From Margaritispora aquatica (taxonomy: Eukaryota > Ascomycota > Leotiomycetes > Helotiales > Discinellaceae): a stretch of 64,000 nucleotides of DNA. Where the stretch lies: NCBI GenBank assembly GCA_007644065.1, contig VJWN01000009.1, positions 1,736,001 to 1,800,000 on the forward strand, written 5' to 3'. The notes beneath the pieces are model-generated. The model was not told the origin of the DNA. It worked only from the letters and a program-made list of their open reading frames with translations, and made no database searches. The translations under genes were made by a program, and so were the position numbers. Below, piece by piece: positions 51,334-63,120 of the stretch; the stretch's first letter is position 1; each line of letters opens with the position of its first letter.

Positions 51334-54270
51334 GCGAAGTGACTTGGTAAGGGAGTGGGCGGGTTTTTATGATGGATGGGATGGTTTGCATTGGGCTTGG
51401 ATCTGGGTTGGAAATGGTGAAATGGTGCATGGGAATATTTCATTGGAATGGAAATGAAATCAAAGGTCATGGTTTTGGTTTTGGGACTCGCTAGCAGCAA
51501 GTAGCATGCATTGGACATCAATGGTTATGAATTATGAATGCATTTCATGACACAAATCACCTTATCCAAGTTTATGTCTTGTGAGAGGAACCCTCGCTTA
51601 ACCACAACATTAGGCTGCCTTAGCTGTTGCGTTCTTTGCCATCTGGATTCTCCACATCCCATAAAGAGCAACGTGCAGAGTTCTTCCCCATTGGAATCAG
51701 CAAGTAACATCTTTCAAGACTTAGTCCGGATCTGTACCCGAAATTTAGATCTACCCATACTAGAGAGTCCCATACACAAATTAAACATGTGTCACAATCC
51801 TCTTAGCACATCACAAATCTCACCTTCTCTGCGACAATCCACCTCTATTCATTATATTCCAGAAAATATTCAAAGAAACTCTCTTTATCTCGGATTTAAC
51901 TCGTCTACAGACGTGAAGCTTATTATCAGCCCCCAACAAGGTATCCACCACTGCAGGTACGGAGGTACGTGTACCTGCGCACATTTATCTCATCTCTGCA
52001 TCTCACCCGCTGAGGCATCCCCCATTTACTTTTCCGTCCCTAACCTCGGTCAGCGTCCTATTTGCTGCTCTTTGTCCTCTTTTCCTTTGCTTTTCCGTGA
52101 AAATCGTGGGAGGTGCCGAGCGTAGCTGGTTCATGCAAGCATGGAGGTGCATATCCCAGCTTTTTTTTTCTCTCCAGATCAATATCGAGATTTTAGCCGT
52201 CAGGCCGTGATGGTTGCAAACTAGCAGATATATTGCACGGCAGTTGTCTTGGGTTGGTGTGGAGAATCCTTGTCTTTGCAGCTCCCTCGTGTAGGTAGGC
52301 GAGCGAGATGGCGTTTACTGCATGAGGTGGTCTGCTGACACCACTTACACCTCACCACTGACATCGCATCACCCTCCCGTCTCTATCTTCCTCTGCCCAG
52401 ACATATATGTATGTCACTGTGGCTTTAGTTTTTCACATGCTTCCTTTCTTCCTTTGAAGTTCAGACAGCCTCCTTCGCTCGTGCTCGTGCTCGGTATCGA
52501 AATTGTAATATACAGATGTAAGGTTTCGGATGAGGACAGAACAGGAGGCTTGCGAAGGCTCGGACGAGAATCTGAAATGGGAGTGGCTTTCTTACCCCGC
52601 CATTACCTAGTCTGGGGAAGCTTGAGGGTTTGGTTTTGGGGAAACTGGGGAAGCATGTGAAAATGTTGTGGTTCGGAGGAGGATGGATTCGAGGCTCCTT
52701 CCGGAGACGGTGTTGGATTGTAGGTAGCATTGCATTCACTCTCCCTTAAAAAAGTTTATTGTTTTGTAAAACTACTTGATCATTATGGATAAATACTATA
52801 TCTCAATTTTAGTAATTTGAGGCGATGGCAAAACCATTGTTAGATTAAGAGGATTCTCCACTGGGTTGGTGAAGCTGAATTGAAATCGAAATTGAAAATG
52901 GAATTGCTTGCTTTGGACTTTGACAGGAAGAGGACTAGCAATCAATCGATGACAGGGCCTAACTTGAGCATCTCCTTCAATTTCATCGACGCCGAAATGT
53001 CACGCTTCTTTCTCCGTAGGTGCCAGGATTTGCCTCGAGTGATGGACGCGGATCTGACAATGTTAATACTGGCTCTGAGGAGGTGGTTTTTGAGTCGCGG
53101 AAAAACCGCTTTAAAGATCCTAGCACAACTATTTAATAAGTTTATTATTTCATCTGAAAGTTATCAGTAAATAGATTATCGTGGAAACCCCTCTGAGAAG
53201 GAAAATGTTTATGGTTTTCCTGTAGAATCGAAATTATCACTCCCACTCTTCAGCAGCGCCTCTGAACAGAATTAGAGTATTGGAACAAGATACTAAACAG
53301 TGAAGGCTCAGGACATGATAGATTAGGTTGTGAAGCTGCAACTTTCTATATGTAAAGCCGCTCTCCCAGAGCACCATATGGTCTTTTTGGTTCTCAGTCA
53401 TCAGTTCTCGAGGTACTTAGCAAAGCATAAACTCTGTCATCTAGTCTACAATTTACAACAATGCCCTATAATGGAGTTGAAAGGTGTATATGAAATCGAA
53501 ATTAATCTTCCCAACAGACAAAATCAACCAACCCTCTGTGTTTTGCAGAACGATATAAAGGTGATATTTTGAAGGACCACCCTTGATTGAATTACTTTGA
53601 ATGTGTAATCTTATATTCCACAAGAAGCATGATCAACACATATTGCTTGGCGATAGCTACTAGAGCCAAGAACCTGCATCATACCTTCCATAATAACATG
53701 TAGAAGACAGCATTTTCATGGTTGATACTCCAGCGGTGGTAATGTACCCTCGCTTATCAGGTTTTAGATCGAAAAGGGGTTGAGTCGAAGCGTAGATGGA
53801 CTGTGAGAGTAGGAGACCATTGTCGCGATAATTGGCCACTTAAGAACGATGCAATACTTCTTGATCAGACCTGAAATATGATAGCGAGACGCTGAGAGAT
53901 AATTTGTTCTTGGGATAACCTAAGTTTGGTAGTATATTTCGAGTTCGGATGAAAGGGACATGTAAACAAAATGGTTGTGTGATCTTCACACCACGATTCC
54001 CATAAAACTGGCTCTATCTTAGCCTTGATGCAGAGAGTTTTAGCGTTGACTTTCGGAAAGAAGCAATATTAAATACGTTTCTGTCACAAAAACTGTTTGA
54101 GTTATGGGAGATAATTTACACGAATTATTGAACTGACAGTTTGGACAAACAGTACCAAAGTAACGAGATCATTGAGACAAAAGCATCGGAAGACGAATAC
54201 AACAGTAAGGGTGCATCAACAACACGAGAGCATGTTACCTAGCCTCCCAACTTCTCACGTACAAACCCAA
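51334..54270. other. Intergenic region
   Basis: Nearly 3 kb without a supportable gene. The best forward frame, 52880-53170 (96 aa), has no recognised motif. A short hairpin with GCAGGTAC arms lies at 51953-51978. Confidence 0.5.
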
Positions 54271-55378
54271 TCACCTACACTTACTATCCCCCTCGCCAAC
54301 CTCCACATTCAACTTCGTCTTCTCCTTCACGCATCTTTCCTGATGATAAAGGACATGGTCCTGACTCCCCACCGTGCTCGATCCCGCATAATCGTTAATC
54401 GTATTCTTCTCGCCCCATTTCGCGTCGACAGGAGCGGGAATAGTGCTCCTAGTAGTAGGCTGTGTATCCTGGAGCAGACTGTCATCGTTGATGGGATGTC
54501 GTCTCACTCCCGCTCGGCCAATTGTGGGCGGTTGATCCGCTGGCGGTGTGTTCTCGTCTTTGTCTGTGAGGATGTCGAATCTGACGAGGAGTTTCGTTAG
54601 GTAAGGTGCTAGTGCTGGGACACAGATGAATATCATTGCTAGGCTCAGTTCGAGCGAGCAGCCGAGTTCTAAGATAGCCAAAATCCTTGACAGATCTTGT
54701 TAGGCCTTGCGAGCGTGGATGGGATGGCAACGCAATCTTACCATGTGTTGTCGGATGTGACTACTGAGTGGGCGTTCATCGACTCAACGGCAATTTGGCG
54801 AGCTACTTGTGCGCCGATGGCTAGCACTCCTAGACTGAACATGGCAATCAAGTAAACTGGGTGAAGTCAGTTTCACAATTCATCCCAAAGCTCAAGTTAT
54901 CCAGACCTTTCTTCTTCCGATTCATTTGCAAGGCCCTCAATACCAAAATGGGAGCAATAGCCAGTACCAGATCTATGAGTATGTTGAATGTTGTGGAGAA
55001 TTTAGCGAACAGGATCGTGTCCATGCATTGAGGACCACTTTGGATAAAAGTTAGCGGAGGTACTGAATTCGAAGGATTTGCGAATGTAATTATCAATAGG
55101 AATAGAGAAAAAGATCACAGACTTGTAACCTTTTGTCCAAATATCAGACACCGGGATACAGCCAAGAGCTACAACCTGTGACCCATCAGCTTTTGTTCTG
55201 CAACTGGTGCTCTGCTTGTGTCGCGATGTAACTGTCCAGACCTTTTGCCAATTAGGGACCAATACAGAGAATGACTGCATTATAGAATAAGAAAGAGGAA
55301 AGCATGAAGGGCGCCAAAATGTCCACCATATACACAAGTCTTGGCAACAAAGAACTGGCATCAAACGAGAATTGCGAC
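54271..55378 (-). pseudogene. Fungal rhodopsin/Pth11-like membrane protein, probably broken
   Basis: The minus strand encodes pieces of the seven-helix fungal rhodopsin-like (Pth11/SAT4-type) family: a TM3-like LVYMVDILAPFMLSSFLFY, VALGCIPVSDIW, CMDTILFAKFSTTFNILIDL, YLIAMFSLGVLAIGAQVAR and ILAILELGCSLELSLAMIFI. The hydrophilic tail runs to the stop at 54271. Exons 54907-55037, 54742-54856 and 54271-54685 join in frame. Two of the inferred donors are weak, though (GTCTGG and GTCTGT), and a stop or frameshift falls after CIGP near 55258. No convincing start or first helices were found upstream. Either the gene is decaying or my 5' model is wrong. Such proteins are membrane receptors or sensors of mostly unknown ligand. 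Confidence 0.5.
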
Positions 55379-57572
55379 CATCATTATCAACATACTCTGT
55401 AAACATATGTTTAACTCGACACACCGCGGATAGTGACATACCGTGTGTGGATTAAAATTTTCACTGTCAGATCTCTTAAACCTCCTTTCGATGCATTCTG
55501 AGCATTGCTTACAAGTATGCCTCAAGTATTCTGCCAGGCAGAACAGATCACTCGAGAAACATCTCAAGCGCAAGCATTGTGACATCCGTCACAGCCAATA
55601 TGATTGTGCATTCCCATGGCCAGATCCATAAGTTTGAACTTCGATACTGCGTCGTCATCTCGAGAGGTAGCTATGTGTGGGAGCGCTGCAAAGATCTTGA
55701 TGGAGCGCATTAGAAAGACCTTTGTCGCAGGCGAAATCGGTTTCCACCAGGCCTGAACTAAATCGACATGAGAATCGCAGTATGCAAATCGTCTGTCTGA
55801 AAACAGGTATGGATAATCGATACAGATACTTCAAGAGAACACGATGCATCATATCTAAAAGCCGTTTTGCCTCAGCATCTTTGCTGTATCACTTGTCTTT
55901 GGCGAAAACGAAATCTATCACTTGGCTTAGACTACGTCGTATCATTCAACAGCTATAGCGATACATGATTCAATACCACATTCCGGTGCTGAGCGGCAGG
56001 TCGGTACATGCAAGTCTTATATTTTCTGGACTGCTATCCCTTGATCATGTTTAAGAATACCCCGTGGGCTTCCCTTGGTCGCACAACTGGTTAGACGGTT
56101 ACACGTCCCGGAGGAGGTAGTCAGGTATGGCGTATGAATATTATTGTATGCAAACAAACAGTACAGAAGTAATGTTGATAATATATTTCAATTGTGTACT
56201 TCGGGATTAAGTGAACAGAAAGGGTAACATGCCTAGGTTTGCCTGGTCTTGGTTAGCCGACGAAAGTGGATAGTGTGGATAGTGTGTATAGACACGTGAT
56301 CGTTATAATAAATCTTTAACTACATTGGTGGACTGACACCGACGTCACATCTAAATCTGGACACGAAATCCACTCTTTTCATTGAACAACTTCCATGTTC
56401 ATGAGTTGGCATGACAGAAGTAACCGCATCCAGCCTTATGACCACAAGTATTGGATGAAGTCCCATCCTCCCATGATATGATATTGTCTATAACAGGCAG
56501 TTCATTGTGCAGCCTATCTATCGGCCTTGTTTGAAAATAAAGGGGCAGCTACTCCAATTCGGTTAGTGAGCCGAAGCCCAACCGTCGTATCGGACGCGCT
56601 CAGGGAAAAACCGTTCATCCCGCCGGGTTTCATCTCAAGCCATCAACAAAAACAAACGGAGGCTCAAGTGTTCATCTGAAGATTGAAAAACCTGGAGATG
56701 AAGGCGTATAAAGTTGTACATATGGGTCTGTCACTTTACCTGAGAGAGATTATCACCCAACCTAAAGCTTATTTATATCCTCGCCAAGTCATTCTCAACA
56801 GCTCATGCTCCGATCCCCCCTATCGCATCCCCCATCCTTCTCTAGTGGCTCCGCTCGGTCAAAATTGCACGTTCGGTTTTCGAAGTTTCTTTGGTGGGTC
56901 AATGTTTTCAGGGGAAAATGGAGCGAAATGGAGCGAAGAGGAGCAAAATGGAGATGATCTCTGGAATCTCTCGGTGTCGGCGAGCAAACGGGCAAATCAG
57001 AATCATTGGGGACCTGACTAAAGAACGGCATGCATGACAAGTGTGCACCAAGAAAAGATAATTTTGGGGATTTCTCGTCATGTTTTTCAAGATCTGGTGG
57101 CTGCTGTCTGCCTGCCGGTGGAAGTTTGGAATCTTTGCCTCTTTTCTCGCTTGGCGTATGGTCCTGGCGACGATCCATCATAACATCCCAGCCTCAATCT
57201 CCGTAACCCTCACAAGCGTAACCAAGTTCTCTCAGAGCGCTTTTCTTGCTGGTCAATAGCTTGGAAGTCCGTATTGATAGCCCCATAACACGCTCGTGTA
57301 GTCTCCACTAGCTAGATTAACGTTATGGACCAGGTACTCCATGTGGGGCTTTCATTCCCAGTTAAGTTCTGGCGATGCCTTCTTTCTTGCTTCTCTCTTT
57401 CTTCTCTTCCTCTCCTCCTCCATACCTTTCCGGCCACTCGTTCGCCGTATCTATCACTTGTCGTTGAATTAACTTTCATCGACGTACTATCGTTAAGATT
57501 CCACTCGCGTTTTCTAGTTTGATCTTTTTTTCCCATTGAGATTTCGTGTTTGTTTATATTACTATCTACATA
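55379..57572. other. Intergenic region
   Basis: No convincing gene. Several frames of 60-128 codons overlap on both strands. The last 250 nt before 57573 are C/T-rich, as in a fungal promoter and leader. Confidence 0.5.
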
Positions 57573-60150
57573 ATGAGGTTTATTCTCCCAACCGTCCTCG
57601 GTCTCGCGACTCTCGCGGCGGCTGACTCTTGCGTCACTTCCTACTCAAACTGCTTGGATGCTGGTGGAGAGGTCAACACTTGCCAGTCGGACAACGCAAA
57701 GTGCAAGAACGTGTGTGCGGATGCATACGGAGCATGTCTGTACTCGGGAACTGGCGATGCTGCATGCATGGCAACATACAACTCCTGCTACGATGATTTC
57801 ACCGTCTTCTCCACTCTCGCCAACTCTGCCGGAAAGGACTGTGTCTCTGTCTTCTCCGCATGTCACGATTCTGGCGAGGCCGACAACACTTGTATGTTAT
57901 GCTATGATAGTCCATGCTACTTGGATGTGGGGTGGAACATTGGCTAATGAGTTTCAAAAGGCAACAGCGGCAATGCTCAGTGCAAGGACAAGTGCTCAAC
58001 CATCTACGGAACTTGTTTGTCTAGCGGTGCTCCCGACTCGGCATCTTGCTCCACCCAATACAACAGTAAACAATCCACACTCTCAAACGGAATGCTCGGC
58101 TAACAGGTTGTCCCAGACTGCTTGGATTCTTTCAGCGTCTTCCAGACCAAGGAGGTTTCCCAAAACGTTGACTGCGTCTCCAAATTCAGCGCGTGTCACG
58201 ACAACGGCACCATTGCGGACAACACCTGTGAGTAAACTTGCTTTTTGTGTTTGGGGTTCAAGCAACTAATTTATCTCAGGCAACTCATACAACGCTCAGG
58301 TACGAAATGAAATCCAACAAATTAATGTGCTTGACTTAGATATTAACTACCCTCTTAGTGCAAGGATAAGTGCAGTGTCATCTACGGAACTTGTCTTTCT
58401 TCAGGCAGCGCCGATGATGCTCAGTGCATGAACCAATACAACAACTGCTTCGGTAAGTTTGTCATGATGTGAGAGGATCTTCGTCGACTAACATGGCTTA
58501 GACTCTTTCACCCCATCAACTTCCATTGACTGTGTGTCCGAGTTCACCATCTGTCTCGACAACGGTGGAGAGGCCAACACCTGCGCTTCTTACTCTGCTC
58601 AATGCAAGGACAAGTGCTCTGTTTCCTACTCGACCTGCTTGGCCAGTGGAGGAGCCGATGACGCTGCTTGCTTGACTCAATACACCGGATGTCTCGTTAG
58701 CTTCACTCCAGTTGCCAATGCCACCTCCTGCGTAACCAAGTACACGACTTGCAAGAACGATGGTGTTACTCCTGACAATGAGTGCTCAGCCGATACCGCC
58801 GTCTGCAAGACTAACTGCGCAACCTCTTACTCCACCTGCCTGTCCTCCGGTGACAGCTCCGTCTTGAAGCCATGCTTGAACCAATACACCACCTGCCTGG
58901 ATGATTTCTCTGACTTCACCAACACCACCGCTGCTGGCTCTGACTGTGTTTCCAAGTACCTTTCCTGCGGCGGCGAGTCCAACGAGTGCGGTTCCGAGAA
59001 CGCCCAATGCAAGAACTCCTGCAGCACCATCTACGACGTGTGCAACTCCTCCGGAGACGAGAGCCTCGCACCCCAGTGCCTCGCCCAATACGACAGCTGC
59101 TTGTATGTCCCAACCGCAAGCTACAGCAACACCGACTGCACATCCGCCTACCTCTCCTGCGAAAGCGACGACAACACCTGCCTCGCTACCCTCGCAACCT
59201 GCAAGAACACCTGCTCCGTGGCTCTCGACACATGCCAAACCTCAGGTGACCCAGCCCTCACAGCCTCTTGCAGCAAGCTCTATGATGCCTGCCTCTTCGA
59301 CTCAACCAAGGCCATTGCCGCCATCGGTGAGGACTGCGTGGGCGAGTACCTTGACTGCGAGGCTTCCGGAACCGCAGACAACACCTGCAACGCCGGTGTC
59401 GCCCAGTGCAAGAACAAGTGCGCTCAAGGTTACGACACTTGCAACACTTCCGGCTCTAACTCCACCGGCCCAGCCTGCCTCCACGTCTACGATTCCTGCC
59501 TCGTGTCCTTCTCCGCCAACGAGACCACCGCCGCAGGCGCTGACTGCGTTTCCAAGAAGACCGCTTGCGCTGCAACTGGCACTGCTGATAATGTCTGCAA
59601 TGCCGACTATGCTCAGTGCAAGAACAGCTGCGCCACTGTCCTCGATACCTGCTCCAGTAGCGGCGATGTCACGCTCTTGAGCATGTGCGACGCGCTGTAC
59701 AACGCCTGCCTCAGCCCTGTCGAGAACACCAACGTCACTGCACCAGCGACCGAGATCTTGAACAATAGCACCTCGACCTCCTCGTTCGCCAGCTCCGCCA
59801 CCTTGGCTCCCTCCGCTGTTGCCAACAGCTCTACCATCGCTCTCCCAACTTTCGCTGCTACCACCTCCATCCCACTGCCCACTGGCGTCGCATCTGCCGG
59901 ATCTTCGATCCCAACTTTGAGCGCTTCATCGGGGTACTATTCTAACACCACTGCTACCGCTACCGCCACCTCATCTGGCTATGTCATGCCATCTGCTGTC
60001 ACTGATGTAGTGTCTGCCACTGCTGTTCCAACCGCAACTGCTACGTCTTCTGAGGCTAGCGAGCCGGTCGAGACTGGTGATGCCGGTGATGATGAGGGTG
60101 ATGATGGAGAGGATGAGGACGAGGATGATGAGGGATCGTGCCCTGCTTAG
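57573..60150 (+). CDS. Secreted cysteine-rich protein with nine eight-Cys repeats
   Basis: I do not recognise a named family. Six exons (57573-57891, 57961-58065, 58117-58227, 58280-58299, 58359-58452, 58502-60150) give about 765 residues. After the signal peptide MRFILPTVLGLATLAAA come nine repeats of roughly 60 residues. They begin near nucleotides 57624, 57838, 58164, 58529, 58720, 58941, 59132, 59332 and 59540. Each follows C-x(n)-C-x-NTC-x-AQCK-x-x-C-x-Y-x-TC-x-SG-x-C-x-QY-x-x-C, so eight cysteines and probably four disulfides. A Ser/Thr/Ala-rich stalk follows, then an acidic tail (DDEGDDGEDEDEDDEG) ending SCPA. There is no C-terminal hydrophobic anchor. The design suggests a wall-associated or extracellular structural or binding protein, which is inference. 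Exon 4 is only 20 nt. Confidence 0.85.
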
Positions 60151-61046
60151 ATGTGACGTGTTTGGAATGAGAAAGGGATGTGAATTGTGGAGATGTCGAT
60201 AAATGAGTCATTTGGATACCTATAATTTTAGATGAGAAGATCATGTTATCTGATGCAATGTAGAAATATAGATGAATAGAGATTCCGAACACCTCGTGTG
60301 TGGGATCAAATAATCTAGAAGTCCTATAGAATATTGTGTGCGAACAATTAATGTGTAATGAGGAAACCAATCTATTGATCAGAGTACTAAACTCAGTGGC
60401 GCCCATCAGTCTGAGTGCGTGCCCTAAGGTAGGCGCTGCCAGAGTTCCTCAAGTTATATTCCATCCCAACGATCATGCATAGCAACTTGTGCAACAAACT
60501 GCTTCCAAAATCCTCTTCGCCGAAATTAAACACCAAGGATACCTGGCATACAATGCATAGGCTTCATTATCTCAATTCTTTTCTTTCTTTTCTATCTTTT
60601 TCAATAACAATAACTAGAACTGACCAGAGCTTCATTGGAATGGCACATTCGACATACAATAAAGACAAGCCTGTGGAGAATGACACTGTCCGAAATGCTG
60701 GATCGTCCCCAAAAGTCCTGGAATCTTTCAAGACGTCGAATCACACGAAGACACAACTTGATTCAACTTGAATATTTCAAAGTAATTTTTGATTGTGAAT
60801 TACATAATCTTCACTGTACATCGGGCATTAGGCTTGCCTGTTTGTGGAAGGCTTTTATGGGTAACTTGTACTTTGTTTTTCATTGCAAGTTTGATTTCAT
60901 CAGTCTTTTGACAATGCCAAAAAATCTCTTTTCTTCTGGCCTCATACCACTCCCTCCTCCTGCTAGTCCCTCTATGTACAAACACTAGTATGTACACAAA
61001 CGTCGTTCCAAACCTCAATCACCTATATGCGCTAACGATTAAGCTT
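60151..61046. other. Convergent intergenic region, Cys-rich and GH12 genes
   Basis: AT-rich and without a gene I can support. It should hold the 3' ends of both flanking genes. Confidence 0.5.
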
Positions 61047-61977
61047 TTAGTTAACGACACAGCTATAAGCCGTGCTGGTAAAGACAGCAGCGGAGCCTGT
61101 GCACAATTAGCTCCAATCGCCTCTTCGAAGGTAATACGAGAAAGACTCACCAGTAAAAGGCTCAGTTCCTGCGCCAATACTCTGCAGGTATTGTGCGCTT
61201 GACATGCCCTGGTTATTGATCAAGTAGGTGAAGAATGTCTTCAAATCGCCTGAGAAGCTCTTTGCCTATACACATAGTCAGAACTCATCCTTATTCATCC
61301 CATTCGCAACTCATAGAGGGGAGGTATCTTACAGTTGTCCCACTTGGGCTAGCCACGAAGCTAAACACGGTCATGGCACCATTGACACCCTTATACAACT
61401 TAAACACCACGCTCGCCAACGTGACAGTGGCAATGGAACTTCCAGTGCTTGAGATAGGTCCTGCGCCTCCAATAGCATCGAGCCAGATCATGACTTCGTA
61501 CTGTGCTGAGCCGGTAGCCGTCGAGGAGAGAAACATGTCGTAAGCGACATCAGCGACGACTGAGGAGCCGCCATAGGTCCAGTACCATTTGGTTGGGATA
61601 GTGGAGATGGCGGAGAGTTTCTTGATGGTGGATTGAACGACGACTGCGTTGGCGAAGGACTTAACGGATGAGGAACCGCCGGCCCATGCCCATTTGGTTG
61701 ACCAGACAAGAGTGGTTCCTGAGAGGGAGGTGACGGTTGTGCATTGTGAGCCTGTGGTGTGTTAGTAGAGTTAATGGTAGGATGAGAAAGAACTGAGTAA
61801 CTGACCCGATGTGGCTGCTGCCTCACCCCAGAGATCTTGGTACACGATATAAGATCCCGTTGCAACACTGTCCCATTGTCCACAGATAGTGGTAGCTCTC
61901 TTCTCGAGGACAGGAGTGGGCCCTGCGAGTGCAAGTCCCGTGAACGCGAGAGGGAGGAGGGTTTGGATGAACTTCAT
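61047..61977 (-). CDS. GH12 endoglucanase (xyloglucanase-like), secreted
   Basis: Four exons (61806-61977, 61333-61751, 61151-61265, 61047-61096) give about 251 residues, normal for family GH12. The signal peptide MKFIQTLLPLAFTGLALA and a short propeptide ending in LEKR precede the mature enzyme. Family blocks include CGQWDSVATGSYIVYQDLWG, TKWAWAGG and YWTYGG. The nucleophile Glu143 lies in QYEVMIWLD and the acid/base Glu232 in AGTEPFTG. The ending TAYSCVVN is supplied by the last exon. GH12 enzymes cut beta-1,4-glucan or xyloglucan in plant cell walls. Which of the two this one prefers cannot be decided by eye. The first intron uses a GTCAGT donor. Confidence 0.93.
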
Positions 61978-62655
61978 GATTGGTGTTAAACGAGAGAGGT
62001 AGAGAGAACAGAAGGGTTTCCAAGAAATGCAATGCCGCTATACTTTATAGATGGTCGAAAATCACTTGTCACACTGTGAGTGGAGGCATAATTTTGACCA
62101 TGAAGAAGTCCTTGTCATCACACTCGCTCTCAAGAATCAAGCTTGAAGCCCCCGAAACTCCGAAAGCACTCCATCTAACACTTATGATCCTAGGTACCTT
62201 GGGCTTGAGTTGTGTTCTCCAAGGCGAACATATTAAAGAGGCCAAGTTCCGGCAGTTGACTTCCTTTCTCAGCCACTCCCATATGAATGTGAGGGTCATG
62301 CAGGGATTCAGTGTGGGGTTGAAAATCATCCCATCTCCGAGTTCCTCCAATGGGTGGATTTTCGAGATCGAGAGGCATCCCCCCAAGAGTTTATCCGTCG
62401 AATGTAGATATTTTCAAAGTCTTGTTTCCTACTTCAGGCGTAAGGTAAGCTTTTGGGCGGAATGAGTGCCGGCTGTTTGGGACGGGTAGGTATCTGAACA
62501 GGCTGAATTGTATGGTATACGTAAGCTAAGGAATACCCAAGACTAGAAAGTGCGGAAGAATCATGATTTCGCCTGTATTTGAGTGAGAAAAGAGACATTA
62601 TGGTCATATGAGGGCAGTTTAATGTCGTTAATCCTGGTCGAATAGTTGACTGCTA
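61978..62655. other. GH12 upstream region
   Basis: Non-coding promoter region of the GH12 gene up to the MITE-like element. The open frame at 61980-62465 has no recognisable content. Confidence 0.5.
62043..62049 (-). promoter_or_regulatory. TATA box of the GH12 gene
   Basis: TATAAAG on the minus strand, about 66 nt upstream of the ATG at 61977. This is a typical spacing for a strongly inducible fungal secreted-enzyme gene with a short leader. Confidence 0.6.
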
Positions 62656-63118
62656 CAGTACTAGACAACTGCTATTTAACTTTACCCTGTTTTACACTAA
62701 AACTCACCGTTTTCGCTCTAAAATTAAACCACTTATATAATATAAGAATAGAATTTTAAATAGTATATTTTAATTAATCGAATAATAAGAATCTTTTCTA
62801 TAATTAGCTTTAAAATAAAAAGACTAGATCGCTATACGGCCGAATAAAAAAGTTAGAGAACCAAATTTTCTTAAAATTTTACGGGGAAAATCGTAACTTT
62901 TTCTTTTATCAACTTCCGACTTTAATAACTTCTATAAATCTTATTTAAAACTTAAAAACTAAAGATTAAAAGGTTTACTAGGATCGAATTAATTAATAGG
63001 TTAAAGTTCTAACGTTTTAAAACATTATAAGGTAAAAAATAATAAGTTTTAAAAGGGTGTATTTTGGCTCTTTTTGGTGTAAATTAAGCGATTGTTAAAT
63101 AGCAGTTGTCGGTTACTG
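62656..63118. mobile_element. MITE-like element with TA target-site duplication
   Basis: A 463-bp element begins CAGTA and ends TACTG and is flanked by TA on both sides (62654-62655 and 63119-63120). Its terminal inverted repeats match at 22 of 25 positions and share the exact core GACAACTGCTATTTAAC. Weaker similarity continues inward for about 25 bp. The interior is very AT-rich and has no open frame. TA duplication with CAGT ends points to a non-autonomous Tc1/mariner-type element, possibly mutated by RIP. No second copy was noticed in the window. Confidence 0.75.
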
Positions 63119-63120
63119 TA

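Noticed and set aside
51953..51978. Hairpin with eight-base GCAGGTAC arms
   Set aside because: Short inverted repeats of this size are common, and nothing nearby gives it a role.
52880..53170. 96-codon forward frame in the gene-poor 51-54 kb region
   Set aside because: No recognisable motif, no signal peptide and no flanking splice-connected exons.
56041..56130. Sequence with a tRNA-like GGTTAGACGGTTACACGTCC stretch
   Set aside because: No matching T-loop (GGTTCRANYCC) or paired acceptor stem could be found.
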